A stretch of DNA of 45,036 nucleotides, from positions 1-45,036 of the forward strand of contig NZ_JAINFC010000005.1 in the NCBI RefSeq assembly GCF_020740835.1, read 5' to 3'. The position numbers were made by a program, and so were the translations under genes. A model generated the notes under the pieces. It had not been told where the DNA came from, did not search any database, and was given only the letters and a program-made list of their open reading frames with translations. Below are positions 29,201 to 37,221 of this stretch, piece after piece. Numbering within the stretch: the stretch's first letter is position 1; each line of letters starts with the position of its first letter. The DNA is from Streptomyces sp. UNOC14_S4. GTDB taxonomy: Bacteria > Actinomycetota > Actinomycetes > Streptomycetales > Streptomycetaceae.

Positions 29201-31228
29201 ATGGAGATCCACGCGGGTGAGGGAATGGAACAGGTCACGTTCGGGGTGCTCGGGCCGGTGGTGGCCTGGGGCAGCGGTGGCGGCGCGCTGGCGTTGAAGG
29301 GCCCGCGGCACCGGGCCGTGCTCGCACGGCTGATCGTGGCCCGCCGCCGTGTGGTGCCCCTCCCCCGCCTGATCGAGGACCTGTGGGACGAGCCCCCGCG
29401 CGGCGCGACCGGCGCCGTGCGGACCTTCGTCGCCGACCTGCGCCGCGCCCTGGAACCGGACCGGCCGCCCCGCGCACCGGCGAGGCTGCTGGTCACGGAG
29501 GGGCCGGGGTACGCGCTGCACGCGTCACCGGACGCCGTGGACGCCTGGCGCCTCGAAGCGGCGGTCGGCTCCGCCGCCGCGCTGCCGCCCGCCCGGGCGC
29601 TGGAACGGCTGCGGGAGGCGCTGGAGCTCTGGCGCGGCCCGGCCTACGCCGACTTCGCCGACGAGGACTGGGCCCGCGGTGAGCGTTCCCGGCTGGCCGA
29701 ACTGCGGCTGCAGGCGGTGGAGCAACTGGCGGAGACCCGGCTGGCGCTGGGCGCGGCCGACGCGGCGGTACCCGACCTGGACGCCCACCTGGCCGAGCAC
29801 CCCTGGCGCGAGGACGCCTGGCGGCTGCTGGCGCTGGCCCTGTACCGCACCGGCCGCCAGCAGGAGGCGCTCGCCGTACTGCGCCGGGCCCGCACCATGC
29901 TGGCCGACCGGCTCGGCCTCGATCCGGGCCCGCGGCTGCGTCGGCTGGAGGCGGACATCCTCACCCACGACCCGCGGCTCGACCCGCGGTCCGCCCCCGC
30001 GGCCACGGCGGCCCGGGTGTGGGCGGAGGCGGCCGAGGCCTACGACCGCACCGTCGCCGCCGGTGCCCGGGCCCGGCTGGAGTCGACGGTCGGGCTGCTC
30101 CGGAACCTCGCGGTGACCGGCGGCGGCGGTCTCCAGGCGGCGCGGGAACACCGGACGGCGGCGATCACCGCGGCGGAGGAGTTCGGCGACCCGGGCCTGA
30201 CTGCCCGGGTGATCGGCGCCTACGACGTCCCCGCGATCTGGACCCGCTGCGACGACCCGCGGCAGGCGCAGCGGATCGTGGCCGCCGCCGAGCGCACCCT
30301 GGCCGTCCTGCCGGGCGCGGCGTCGTACGACGCGGCGCGGTGCCGCCTGCTGGCCACCGTCGCGCTGGAAACGCGCGGCACCCGCTCGCCGCGCGGACCG
30401 CAGGCCGCGCGCCACGCCGAGGAGATCGCCCGCCGCCTGGACGATCCGGCGCTGCTCGCGTTCGCCCTCAACGGGACGTTCATGCAGTCGTGCACCCGCG
30501 CGGGCCTGGCGGCGCGCCGCGACGCCATCGGCGAGGAGCTGGTCGCCCTGGCCGCGGGGCACGGACTGGTGACCTTCGAGGTGCTCGGTCACCTGATCCG
30601 GCTCCAGGCCCGCTGCGCTCTCGGCGACTTCCCGGCGGCGGACGAGCACGCGGCCGCGGCGGAGTGCCTGGCCGCGCGCCACGAACTGCCGCTGGTGGGC
30701 GTGTTCACCCAGTGGTACGGCGCCCTGCGGCTGGCCGCCGCGGGGCGGTTCGCGCGGGCCGAGGCCGCCTATCGGGCCGCTGCCACGGGGCTGGAGGGCT
30801 CGGGCATGCCCGGCCTGCGGGACGGTCTGCTGCCCCTGGCACTGCTGTGCCTGCGTCTTACGGAAGGCGGCCTTACGGAAAGGGGTCTCACGAAAGGCGG
30901 ACCGTCCGCGACGGAGCATGTCGATCCGGGTGCGGACTGGGGTCCGTACCGTCCCTGGGCCGAGCCCTTCGTCCTGCTGCGCGGCGGTCGTCGCGCCGAC
31001 GCCCAGGAGGCCCTGCGTGCCCTGCCGGAGCCGCCCGCGGACCTGCTGTACGAGGCACTGTGCTGCCTGCAGGCCGCGGCCGCCCTGGCGCTCGGCGACC
31101 GCCCCGCGCTGCGGCAGGCCCAGGCCCGCCTTCGGCCCGCCGCGGGCCAGCTCGCGGGCGCCGGCAGCGGCCTCGTCACGCTCGGCCCGGTGGACGACTG
31201 GCTGGAGGCGGCCGACGCGATGAGGTGA
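29201..31228 (+). CDS. SARP-type transcriptional activator with TPR-like C-terminal region
   Basis: This 675-aa regulator begins with an OmpR-like winged-helix DNA-binding domain (about 10-100: VTFGVLGPVVAW, RHRAVLARLIVARRRVVPL, AVRTFVADLRRAL, VTEGPGYALH) followed by a bacterial transcriptional activation domain (about 105-255: WRLEAAVGSA, EALELWRGPAYADF, HPWREDAWRLLALALYRTGRQQEAL). This is the AfsR/DnrI/RedD architecture. The remaining 400 residues are Ala-rich helical repeats of TPR type; I see no Walker A/NB-ARC motif, so it is intermediate between small SARPs and AfsR. The ATG at 29201 follows GTGGAGG; a second possible start is 29225. It likely activates a pathway gene set; the haloacid-dehalogenase-like divergent gene is one candidate. 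A 15-bp tandem repeat lies at 30857-30901. Confidence 0.88.
   Translation: MEIHAGEGMEQVTFGVLGPVVAWGSGGGALALKGPRHRAVLARLIVARRRVVPLPRLIEDLWDEPPRGATGAVRTFVADLRRALEPDRPPRAPARLLVTEGPGYALHASPDAVDAWRLEAAVGSAAALPPARALERLREALELWRGPAYADFADEDWARGERSRLAELRLQAVEQLAETRLALGAADAAVPDLDAHLAEHPWREDAWRLLALALYRTGRQQEALAVLRRARTMLADRLGLDPGPRLRRLEADILTHDPRLDPRSAPAATAARVWAEAAEAYDRTVAAGARARLESTVGLLRNLAVTGGGGLQAAREHRTAAITAAEEFGDPGLTARVIGAYDVPAIWTRCDDPRQAQRIVAAAERTLAVLPGAASYDAARCRLLATVALETRGTRSPRGPQAARHAEEIARRLDDPALLAFALNGTFMQSCTRAGLAARRDAIGEELVALAAGHGLVTFEVLGHLIRLQARCALGDFPAADEHAAAAECLAARHELPLVGVFTQWYGALRLAAAGRFARAEAAYRAAATGLEGSGMPGLRDGLLPLALLCLRLTEGGLTERGLTKGGPSATEHVDPGADWGPYRPWAEPFVLLRGGRRADAQEALRALPEPPADLLYEALCCLQAAAALALGDRPALRQAQARLRPAAGQLAGAGSGLVTLGPVDDWLEAADAMR
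30857..30901 (+). repeat. three in-frame 15-bp repeats in the SARP gene
   Basis: Three degenerate copies of CTTACGGAAGGCGGC (30857-30871, 30872-30886, 30887-30901) encode L-T-E-G-G, L-T-E-R-G, L-T-K-G-G. The insertion lies in the C-terminal helical region and would form a flexible Gly-rich loop. Confidence 0.8.
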
Positions 31229-31241
31229 ACGGCGCCCCGGC

Positions 31242-32342
31242 TCAGGAGGACGGCACAGGCCCCTGCATGTGCTCGCTGATCCATTGAATGAGGCCGCCCG
31301 TCTCCATGTTCGGCACGTACGTCTTCGCGTTGTGGCTGCCGCCCTCGATGACGCTGAGCTTGGTGTGGACCGGGCCCTTGGAGTAGCGCTTGACGAAGTC
31401 CTCGACCGGAGGCATCGCCGAGGTCTCCTTGGTGCCGACCTGGAAGGCGAGGTAGACGTCCGGCTGTCCTGCCCGGATCAGCTCGGGGGCGAGCACCTTC
31501 GGGTTGTTGGCCGCCTTCTCCTTGTCGTGGCCGGCCCACAGACGGGAGTCCGGGACGATGTCCGGCCCCGAGGCGATGACGGCCTTGAACCTGTCCGGCT
31601 TCTGCAGCACGGATTTCAGGCCCGCGAAGCCGCCGGTGGAGGAGCCCATGAAGGCCCAGCCGTCGCGGGAGTCGATCGTGCGGAAGTTCTCCTTGACCAG
31701 GTCGGGAACGTCCTCGGTCAGCCAGGTGCCCATCTTCGGCTGGCCTGGGATGTCGCTGCCGTCCCAGTACTGACCCGCCTTGGGGTCCTTGGGGTCCGTG
31801 TCGTGGTTTTCGGGGTTGAGCACCGGCATGACCACGATGAACGGCAGGCTCTTGCCCTCCTGCGACCACTTGGAGATGCTCGCCTCGAGCTTGAGGTCGG
31901 TGCCCATCCAGTAGTTGTTCGGGTACCCGGCGCCACCGGGCAGGGCGATCATCACGGGGAACCCGCTCTTCGCGTACTTCGGGTCCTTGTACTGCGGCGG
32001 GACCCAGACCCACACCTTGCCCTTGAACCCGGACTTCTTGCCTATGTATTCGGTGACCGCGATCTTGCTGCCGTCCTCCGGCACCGTGCCCGCGACGGTG
32101 AACTTCGCCTCCGGCCCCGTCGGCATGGACGTCCTGCCGGTGCCCGTCCCGCCCGGCTTGCCGTCCTGGCCGAAGCTGATGGGATCGCCCTTGTCGGAGA
32201 ACACCCCGGCGTAATCGAGCACCGGCCACGCGGCCAGCCCGAGCACGGCGGTCACGGCCACGACGGGGATCCAGCGCTTCTTGGCACGGGGACGGCGGCC
32301 CTCGCCACGGGGGACGTCGACGTCGGTATGGGGGCGTGTCAT
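31242..32342 (-). CDS. membrane-anchored alpha/beta-hydrolase, esterase D/antigen 85-like
   Basis: This 366-aa protein has a short basic cytoplasmic N-terminus (RRPRAKKRW), one transmembrane or signal-anchor helix (IPVVAVTAVLGLAAWPVL), a Gly/Thr-rich linker and an extracytoplasmic hydrolase domain. The domain shows VWVWVPPQY, FPVMIALPGGAGYPNNY, the nucleophile elbow FMGSSTGGFAGLKSV and the late His in EGGSHNAKTYVPN, as in esterase D, feruloyl esterases and mycolyltransferase-like proteins. It probably hydrolyses or transfers an ester at the cell surface. The ATG at 32342 has GGAG about nine bases upstream; the frame continues to 32543 without homology. An 11-bp-spaced direct repeat lies 112-128 bp upstream. 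It converges with the SARP gene, 13 bp apart. Confidence 0.87.
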   Translation of the reverse strand: MTRPHTDVDVPRGEGRRPRAKKRWIPVVAVTAVLGLAAWPVLDYAGVFSDKGDPISFGQDGKPGGTGTGRTSMPTGPEAKFTVAGTVPEDGSKIAVTEYIGKKSGFKGKVWVWVPPQYKDPKYAKSGFPVMIALPGGAGYPNNYWMGTDLKLEASISKWSQEGKSLPFIVVMPVLNPENHDTDPKDPKAGQYWDGSDIPGQPKMGTWLTEDVPDLVKENFRTIDSRDGWAFMGSSTGGFAGLKSVLQKPDRFKAVIASGPDIVPDSRLWAGHDKEKAANNPKVLAPELIRAGQPDVYLAFQVGTKETSAMPPVEDFVKRYSKGPVHTKLSVIEGGSHNAKTYVPNMETGGLIQWISEHMQGPVPSS

Positions 32343-32452
32343 CTGTGTACTCCGGGTCGTGCTGGTGCCTGGGGGCAGGGCGAGGCATCCTGCGGATGAT
32401 CCCGGCGATGACCGGCCCTGAAGTTCATGGCGACCATGTATCCCAGAGCCCG

Positions 32453-32474
32453 CTAAGAGTTCTTTAAGAGGTCG
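32453..32474. promoter_or_regulatory. 11-bp direct repeat, OmpR/PhoB-type site
   Basis: CTAAGAGTTCT (32453-32463) is followed immediately by TTAAGAGGTCG (32464-32474), 8 of 11 bases identical, so TAAGAG recurs at an 11-bp period on one face of the helix. That spacing is typical of OmpR/PhoB-family response regulator sites. It lies 111 bp upstream of the esterase-like gene and is the most A/T-rich part of the region. Confidence 0.5.
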
Positions 32475-32552
32475 CTCCGCCGGCCCCGGCGGTACGGGAT
32501 CAGGTACTGCCGCTGCTCGGGCACAGCGCGCGGCGTGTGGCACAGATCATGC

Positions 32553-32583
32553 TTGACCTCAAGTCATGTCGAGGTTTCAGACT
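32553..32583 (+). promoter_or_regulatory. SoxR/MerR-type promoter
   Basis: TTGACC (32553-32558) and CAGACT (32578-32583) are separated by 19 bp, the overlong spacer typical of MerR-family promoters. The dyad ACCTC (32556-32560)/GAGGT (32571-32575) lies between them, and CCTCAAG-N4-GTCGAGG matches the SoxR consensus CCTCAAG-N4-CTTGAGG at 12 of 14 fixed positions. It precedes the ABM-domain gene. Confidence 0.7.
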
Positions 32584-32632
32584 CATGATCACGAACCACT
32601 CGTCGTCCTCCACCGACAGCAGGAGAACCGGC

Positions 32633-32992
32633 ATGAACACCGGCATGAACACCGACAACGGCTTCTACTCGATCATCGACTACACCGTCGACGGCCCTGA
32701 GACGCAGGCCGAGCTCGTGAACGCCTTCGCCGAGCTCCAGACCCGATGGGTGAATTTCTACCCCGGCTTCCGCTCGGCCCGATTCCATGTGAGCACGGAC
32801 GGCACCCGCGTGTACAACATCGTGCACTGGGAGAGCGAAGCCGACTACCGCAACTTCGTCGAGACGTCCGACACCGAAGGCCGCATGGCTGCCATTCAGC
32901 AGGCGTTGGAAGGGCTCTCCGGCCGAGCCGAACCCCGCATGAGCGGGATTCCGACCTACAAGGTCGTGCGCGAGATCGGCCCACGAGACTGA
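32633..32992 (+). CDS. antibiotic biosynthesis monooxygenase (ABM) family protein
   Basis: This 119-aa protein has the ferredoxin-like dimeric alpha+beta barrel of the ABM family: FYSIIDYTVD strand, a long helix (TQAELVNAFAELQ), then FYPGFRSARFHVSTDGTRVYNIVHWESEADYRNFVE, the usual PGF...S...S.DG..V.N...W.S...Y pattern. ABM proteins are cofactor-free quinol or anthrone monooxygenases, or structural relatives. The ATG at 32633 follows AGGAG at 7 nt; a second Met four residues on gives a repeated MNTG/MNTD. The upstream promoter looks SoxR-controlled, which would fit a role in handling redox-active quinones. The downstream neighbour on the opposite strand is a polyketide-type FAD hydroxylase. 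Confidence 0.85.
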   Translation: MNTGMNTDNGFYSIIDYTVDGPETQAELVNAFAELQTRWVNFYPGFRSARFHVSTDGTRVYNIVHWESEADYRNFVETSDTEGRMAAIQQALEGLSGRAEPRMSGIPTYKVVREIGPRD

Positions 32993-33033
32993 CAAGCCGC
33001 ACGGCAGGGGGATCCCCGAACCCGAAGCCCGAC

Positions 33034-33063
33034 TCCGCTGCCGGGATATGCCCCGGCAGCGGA
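33034..33063. terminator. bidirectional stem-loop between ABM gene and FAD hydroxylase
   Basis: TCCGCTGCCGGG (33034-33045) and CCCGGCAGCGGA (33052-33063) form a perfect 12-bp stem with a 6-nt loop (ATATGC) in the 97-bp gap between two convergent genes. Confidence 0.8.
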
Positions 33064-33089
33064 AATGCGGAAATACGGAGACGCGACCA

Positions 33090-34706
33090 CTACCTCGCCA
33101 GCACCTCCGTGAGGGCGTCCGACAGGGCCCGCGCCGGATCGTCCGGTGCGTCCGTGGTGCGCCAGGCGACGACCCCGTCCGGCCGGACCAGGCTCGCCCC
33201 GGAGGCGCCGATCCCGTACCGGGCAAGGGCCGTGCCGACGGTGTCGGCCGGCTCCCCGCCGAGCGTGTGCGTCCGCACGGTGACGCCGAGGCGCTCGGCG
33301 GCCTCCTGGGCCGCTTCGGCCCAGAGCCCGCCGTCCGCTCCGGTCAGGAGCACGAAGTCGCGCCCGAAGAACTCCACCGTGGACACGGTGCCGTCGCCTC
33401 GGCGCAGCCACACGTGCGGTGCGCGGAACCCGGGCCGTCCGGTCGGGCGGAACGGGTCCTCCGCGTCGGCGGGGTCGTCGTCCTCGGTGAGCACCGCGGC
33501 CGAGCGGTAGCGGAAGCCGAGCGTGAGTTCGACCGCCTTCTGCTGCTCGGACACCTTCTCCGTCTCTTCCCCGCCCGGCGCGAACCCGCGGCTGGCCTGC
33601 AGCCGTAGCGACTCGGCGACGACCCGGTCGGCGATCGAGCGCCGTTCGGCGTCGTAGCTGTCGAGCAGCCCGGGGCCGGCCGAGGCGTCGAGGACCGCCG
33701 CGAGTTTCCACGCCAGGTCGTAGGCGTCGCCGATCGCGGTGTTGCCGCCGAACCCGCCGATCGGTGGGGTGACCTTGGCCGCGTCACCGGCCAGCAGCAC
33801 ACGCCCCACCCGGAACCGGTCCGCCACCGCGGCCGCCATCTCCCACGGCTGCACGGCCCTGATCCGTACGGCGAGGCCGGGCAGCTCGGTGATCAGCCGG
33901 ATCAGCTCGGTGATCAGCCGGATCAGCTCGGTGCACCGGTCGTCGGTGAAGTCCTCGGAGGAATCACCGTCGCCCGGCTCGTACGCCGTGCTGAACAGGT
34001 ACCGCCCGACGGCGGGATCGACGGTGGCGAACACGCCCGCGACCCGCTCATTGCGGATCAGGTGCAGCGTGGGCCGCTCGTGATCGACCAGGTCGCCGAG
34101 ATCGGCGTCGAAGATCACGCTGATGTTGTGCGAGAGGCGGCCCGGACCGTGCCGTCCGACACCGAGCGCTTCCCGCACCGCGCTGCGCCCGCCGTCCGCC
34201 GCGACGAGGTAGTCGGCGCGTACCCGGGCCGTCGCCTCGCCGCCACGTTCGCGCAGCACAGCGGTCACCCCGGCCCCGTCCTGTGCGAACGACACCAGCT
34301 CGGTGTCGAAACGCAGTTCGGCACCGAGTCCCGCGGCGCGCCGACGCAGCACGGGCTCCACCTTGTCCTGGCCGGCCATGCCCCATGAGGCCGGGGACAG
34401 CACATCCGCGTCGGCGACGATGTCGTCGTAGACGGACTCCTGGAAGGCCGGGCCCCGGATGCCCGCCGCGATCCTGACTCTGAACCCGGTCACCTCCGGC
34501 GCACACGCCCGCACCGCGTCGGCGACCCCGCCGTACCCCAGCAACTCCATCGTGCGCTGGTTCTGCCCCACTGCCCGCGGGAAGGGCGACGTCCCGGAGC
34601 GCCGCTCCACCAGCAGCACGTCCACTCCCCGCTGCGCCAGGAACAACGCGCTGGACAGGCCTGCCAGTCCGGCGCCCACGACCAGTACCGAAACCCGGTC
34701 CCCCAT
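33090..34706 (-). CDS. FAD-dependent aromatic hydroxylase, polyketide-tailoring type
   Basis: This 538-aa flavoprotein has the N-terminal VLVVGAGLAGLSSALFL (GxGxxG), a conserved DG region VAADGGRSAVREALG and VLLAGDAAKVTPPIGGFGGNTAIGDAYDLAWKL with the GD motif, plus a thioredoxin-like C-terminal domain (about 400-538). This is the layout of aromatic polyketide hydroxylases such as RdmE/PgaE and of rifampicin monooxygenase-like proteins. It should hydroxylate an aromatic, quinone-like substrate with NAD(P)H and oxygen. Start ATG at 34706. The 119 bp upstream contain A/T-rich DNA (34748-34780) but no motif I can name. It carries an in-frame 21-bp tandem duplication (33882-33933) between the substrate-binding and GD segments. 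Confidence 0.9.
   Translation of the reverse strand: MGDRVSVLVVGAGLAGLSSALFLAQRGVDVLLVERRSGTSPFPRAVGQNQRTMELLGYGGVADAVRACAPEVTGFRVRIAAGIRGPAFQESVYDDIVADADVLSPASWGMAGQDKVEPVLRRRAAGLGAELRFDTELVSFAQDGAGVTAVLRERGGEATARVRADYLVAADGGRSAVREALGVGRHGPGRLSHNISVIFDADLGDLVDHERPTLHLIRNERVAGVFATVDPAVGRYLFSTAYEPGDGDSSEDFTDDRCTELIRLITELIRLITELPGLAVRIRAVQPWEMAAAVADRFRVGRVLLAGDAAKVTPPIGGFGGNTAIGDAYDLAWKLAAVLDASAGPGLLDSYDAERRSIADRVVAESLRLQASRGFAPGGEETEKVSEQQKAVELTLGFRYRSAAVLTEDDDPADAEDPFRPTGRPGFRAPHVWLRRGDGTVSTVEFFGRDFVLLTGADGGLWAEAAQEAAERLGVTVRTHTLGGEPADTVGTALARYGIGASGASLVRPDGVVAWRTTDAPDDPARALSDALTEVLAR
33882..33933 (-). repeat. 21-bp tandem repeat inside the FAD hydroxylase gene
   Basis: CAGCTCGGTGATCAGCCGGAT is present twice without a mismatch (33882-33902, 33903-33923), followed by ten bases of a third copy. 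On the coding strand it adds the heptad L-I-R-L-I-T-E twice. It looks like a recent slippage or duplication that lengthens one helix. Confidence 0.9.
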
Positions 34707-34825
34707 GGCTGATCCCCCTCGTCACACACTGCCGCGTCCATGTCGTCGACAGAACAAGTATCCGACTATCAAGGGGAATTCGGTGACTGCGCGGGTCCAC
34801 GCGGGCCGCAACGCCCGGGAACGCC

Positions 34826-35734
34826 CTAACCGCGCAGCAGCCCGACGCACCGGCCTCGGCTCGGCGGCAGTCCGCGGTTGCCCGTTTCGGTGATCAGCGC
34901 GCGGAGCGCCACGGCCACGGCGACCGGCTGCTCCTGCATGGCGACGTGGCCGACGCCGGGCAGGGTGAGGAGGCGGGCATCACGGAAGGCCGCGTAGGCG
35001 CGCTGTGCCGTGCGGAAGGGGACGAGGCGGTCGTCACGTCCGTAGACGAGCAGGGTGGGGACGGCGATCCGGCGGGCCTGGCGCCACGCCGACGCCTCGC
35101 CCTGCCGGAGGAACGCGCGGACCACCGCGCGCACTCCCCCGGCCAGCATCTCCTGCGCGTAGGACAGCTCCGCCCTGCGACGGCGCTCGCGTGCCTCGAC
35201 CGCCCGCTGTTCGGCACCGACGAGGGCGGGGTTCGCGTAGATCAGGCGATAGAGATCGTCCAGTTGGCGGTCGGGGCTCTGGGTGCCCAGCAGCCGGGTG
35301 TGGAGGCGGGGGACGCCCGGCAGCCCGAGGAGGGCCACCCGGAGGGCCCGCGCCGACGGGAGGGCCGGGAGCACGGGCGAGATCAGCGTCAACGTGCGTA
35401 CGAGCTCGGGCCGTTGCGCGCCGATATGGAGTGCGATCAGACCGCCCAGGGAGTTGCCGACCAGGTGCACGCGGCGGTGCCCGGTCCGGTCGAGGTGGCC
35501 GGCCACGGCCGCGGCCTGGCGCTCGACGGTGATGTCGCCGTCGGGCGGGGGTGCCGATCTCCCGAAGCCCGGGAGGTCGAGGGCCAGGCAGTGCACCGAG
35601 GTCCGTACGAGGTCGATCAGGCGGGCCCAGTTGTGGGTCCATCCGCCCAGCCCGTGCAGGAACACGGCGGTGTCGGCCGACGGATCGGCGCTGCGGACGT
35701 GTTCGGCCGTGAGAACCGCGGGACTCCACCGCAT
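34826..35734 (-). CDS. alpha/beta-hydrolase
   Basis: This 302-aa alpha/beta-hydrolase has TAVFLHGLGGWTHNW (oxyanion region), LDLPGFGRSAPPP, the nucleophile elbow LVGNSLGGLIALHI with Ser, VPTLLVYGRDDRLVPF with the acidic residue and LPGVGHVAMQEQP with the catalytic His. The GNSLGG elbow and LPGFG pattern resemble 2-hydroxymuconate semialdehyde hydrolases and lipase/esterase-type hydrolases. The ATG at 35734 lies behind AAGGAGC; the frame continues to 35833 without homology. The gene is co-directional with the FAD hydroxylase, 119 bp upstream of it, so they may share transcription. It diverges from the cystathionine gamma-synthase-like gene. Confidence 0.87.
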   Translation of the reverse strand: MRWSPAVLTAEHVRSADPSADTAVFLHGLGGWTHNWARLIDLVRTSVHCLALDLPGFGRSAPPPDGDITVERQAAAVAGHLDRTGHRRVHLVGNSLGGLIALHIGAQRPELVRTLTLISPVLPALPSARALRVALLGLPGVPRLHTRLLGTQSPDRQLDDLYRLIYANPALVGAEQRAVEARERRRRAELSYAQEMLAGGVRAVVRAFLRQGEASAWRQARRIAVPTLLVYGRDDRLVPFRTAQRAYAAFRDARLLTLPGVGHVAMQEQPVAVAVALRALITETGNRGLPPSRGRCVGLLRG

Positions 35735-35887
35735 GAAAGGTCTGCTCCTTCGCTTCGGGAGATGACGGGGGCATCCGAACCGGTCGTCGTCGCCTGCGTC
35801 TTCCGCGTCTTCCGCGCGACGTGCACGACGCAACTACCAGGAATTCTCGGAGACGTGCCCGGGTGTGGGAAGACGGCACCGCGATGC

Positions 35888-35949
35888 GGAGCGCGCCCTC
35901 GGGCCGGGCCGCGCTCCCCCTGTCGCATGCCCGCGCGGCGAACGGGCAT
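35888..35949 (+). promoter_or_regulatory. two hairpins upstream of the cystathionine gamma-synthase-like gene
   Basis: GGAGCGCG (35888-35895) pairs with CGCGCTCC (35910-35917), and ATGCCCG (35927-35933) with CGGGCAT (35943-35949). The second ends about 25 nt before the ribosome binding site. I do not recognise a known methionine-related riboswitch. The remaining part of this 250-bp gap shows no gene. Confidence 0.35.
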
Positions 35950-35984
35950 CACGTTCCCTGGGAAGAGGGAAAGGCAGGAGACGC

Positions 35985-37169
35985 ATGAGCGACCCCACCG
36001 AGCAGGGACTGTCCACCCGTTGCGTGCACGCCGGCGAGCAGCGCGATTCCGAGGGAGCCGTTCACACCCCGCTGTACACGCACTCCACGTTCGCCTTCGG
36101 CTCCACCGCCGACCTTCTCGACGTCGTCGAGGGCCGCGCGCCCGGCAATCTCTACACCCGGTACGGCTTCAACCCGACCATCCGCTCCCTGGAGGCCAAG
36201 CTCGCCGACCTGGAGGGCGGCGAGCAGGCGCTGGCGTTCTCCTCCGGGATGGCCGCCGAGGCCGCGACGTTCCTGGGCCATACGCGGGCCGGGGAGCACA
36301 TCGTGTGCGTCGGTGACGTCTACGGCGGCACCTTCGAGTTGCTGAGCACCAATCTGCCGCAGGTCGGCATCACCACCACCTTCCTGCGTCCCGACGAAAC
36401 CGCCCGGCTGCCCGAGGTGCTGACGGACCGTACGCGGATCGTCTTCTTCGAGACCCCCTCCAACCCCGCTCTGGCCGTCCTCGACATCGCCGCCGTCGCC
36501 GCGCGGGCCCGCGCGGCGGGGGCGCTGTCGGTCGTGGACAACACCTTCGCCACCCCCGTGAACCAGAACCCGCTCCGGCACGGCGCGGACCTGGTCGTCC
36601 ACTCGGCCACCAAGTACCTGGGCGGCCACTCCGACCTGACCGCCGGTGTCCTGACCGGACCCGCCAGCCTGCTCGCCCCCGTCGCCATGTGGCGCAGGAA
36701 CCTCGGCCAGACGATCGCCCCCGAGACCGCCGCCCTGCTCGCCCGTTCCCTCCGTTCCCTGCCCGTGCGCGTACGCGCGCAGAACGCCACCGCCGCCGCC
36801 GTCGCCTCCTTCCTCTCCACCCATCCCCGCGTGGCCCGGGTCAACTACCCGGGCCTGGCCACCGGGGAGGCCAAGCGGATCGTCGACGCGCAGATGCGTG
36901 GGGGCGGCGGTGTGCTGAGCGCCGTCCTCGACGCCACCGCCGAGCAGACCGTCGCGTTCGTCGACCGGTTGCGGCTGTTCACCATCGCCCCCAGCCTCGG
37001 CGGGGTGGAGAGCCTCGTCACCCAGCCGGTCACCACCACCCACCACGGTCTGACCCCGGCCGAGCGCGCCAGGCGGGGCATCACCGACAGCATGATCCGT
37101 CTGTCCGTCGGTCTGGAGGACGCCGACGACCTCGTCGCCGACCTCGCCCAGGCCCTCGACGCCCTCTGA
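35985..37169 (+). CDS. cystathionine gamma-synthase-like PLP enzyme (Cys/Met metabolism)
   Basis: This 394-aa enzyme belongs to the Cys/Met metabolism PLP family. TRCVHAGEQRD, LYTRYGFNPTIRSLEAKLADLEGG, ALAFSSGMAAEA, the CGS-type GDVYGGTFELL, FFETPSNP, VDNTFATPVNQNPL and the lysine in VHSATKYLGGHSDL (Lys210) are all present, and SLGGVESLVTQPVTTTH follows near the C-terminus. It makes cystathionine from O-acyl-homoserine and cysteine, or cleaves gamma-substituted amino acids; cystathionine gamma-synthase, gamma-lyase and methionine gamma-lyase cannot be separated by eye. The ATG at 35985 has AGGAG at the correct distance. The gene is alone, divergent from the hydrolase; 52 bp separate its end from the convergent glycosyltransferase gene. 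Confidence 0.92.
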   Translation: MSDPTEQGLSTRCVHAGEQRDSEGAVHTPLYTHSTFAFGSTADLLDVVEGRAPGNLYTRYGFNPTIRSLEAKLADLEGGEQALAFSSGMAAEAATFLGHTRAGEHIVCVGDVYGGTFELLSTNLPQVGITTTFLRPDETARLPEVLTDRTRIVFFETPSNPALAVLDIAAVAARARAAGALSVVDNTFATPVNQNPLRHGADLVVHSATKYLGGHSDLTAGVLTGPASLLAPVAMWRRNLGQTIAPETAALLARSLRSLPVRVRAQNATAAAVASFLSTHPRVARVNYPGLATGEAKRIVDAQMRGGGGVLSAVLDATAEQTVAFVDRLRLFTIAPSLGGVESLVTQPVTTTHHGLTPAERARRGITDSMIRLSVGLEDADDLVADLAQALDAL

Positions 37170-37221
37170 CCCGCCGACCGGCCCGGCCGCGTCCCCGGGA
37201 CGGTTGTGGAGTGCTCCCGCG

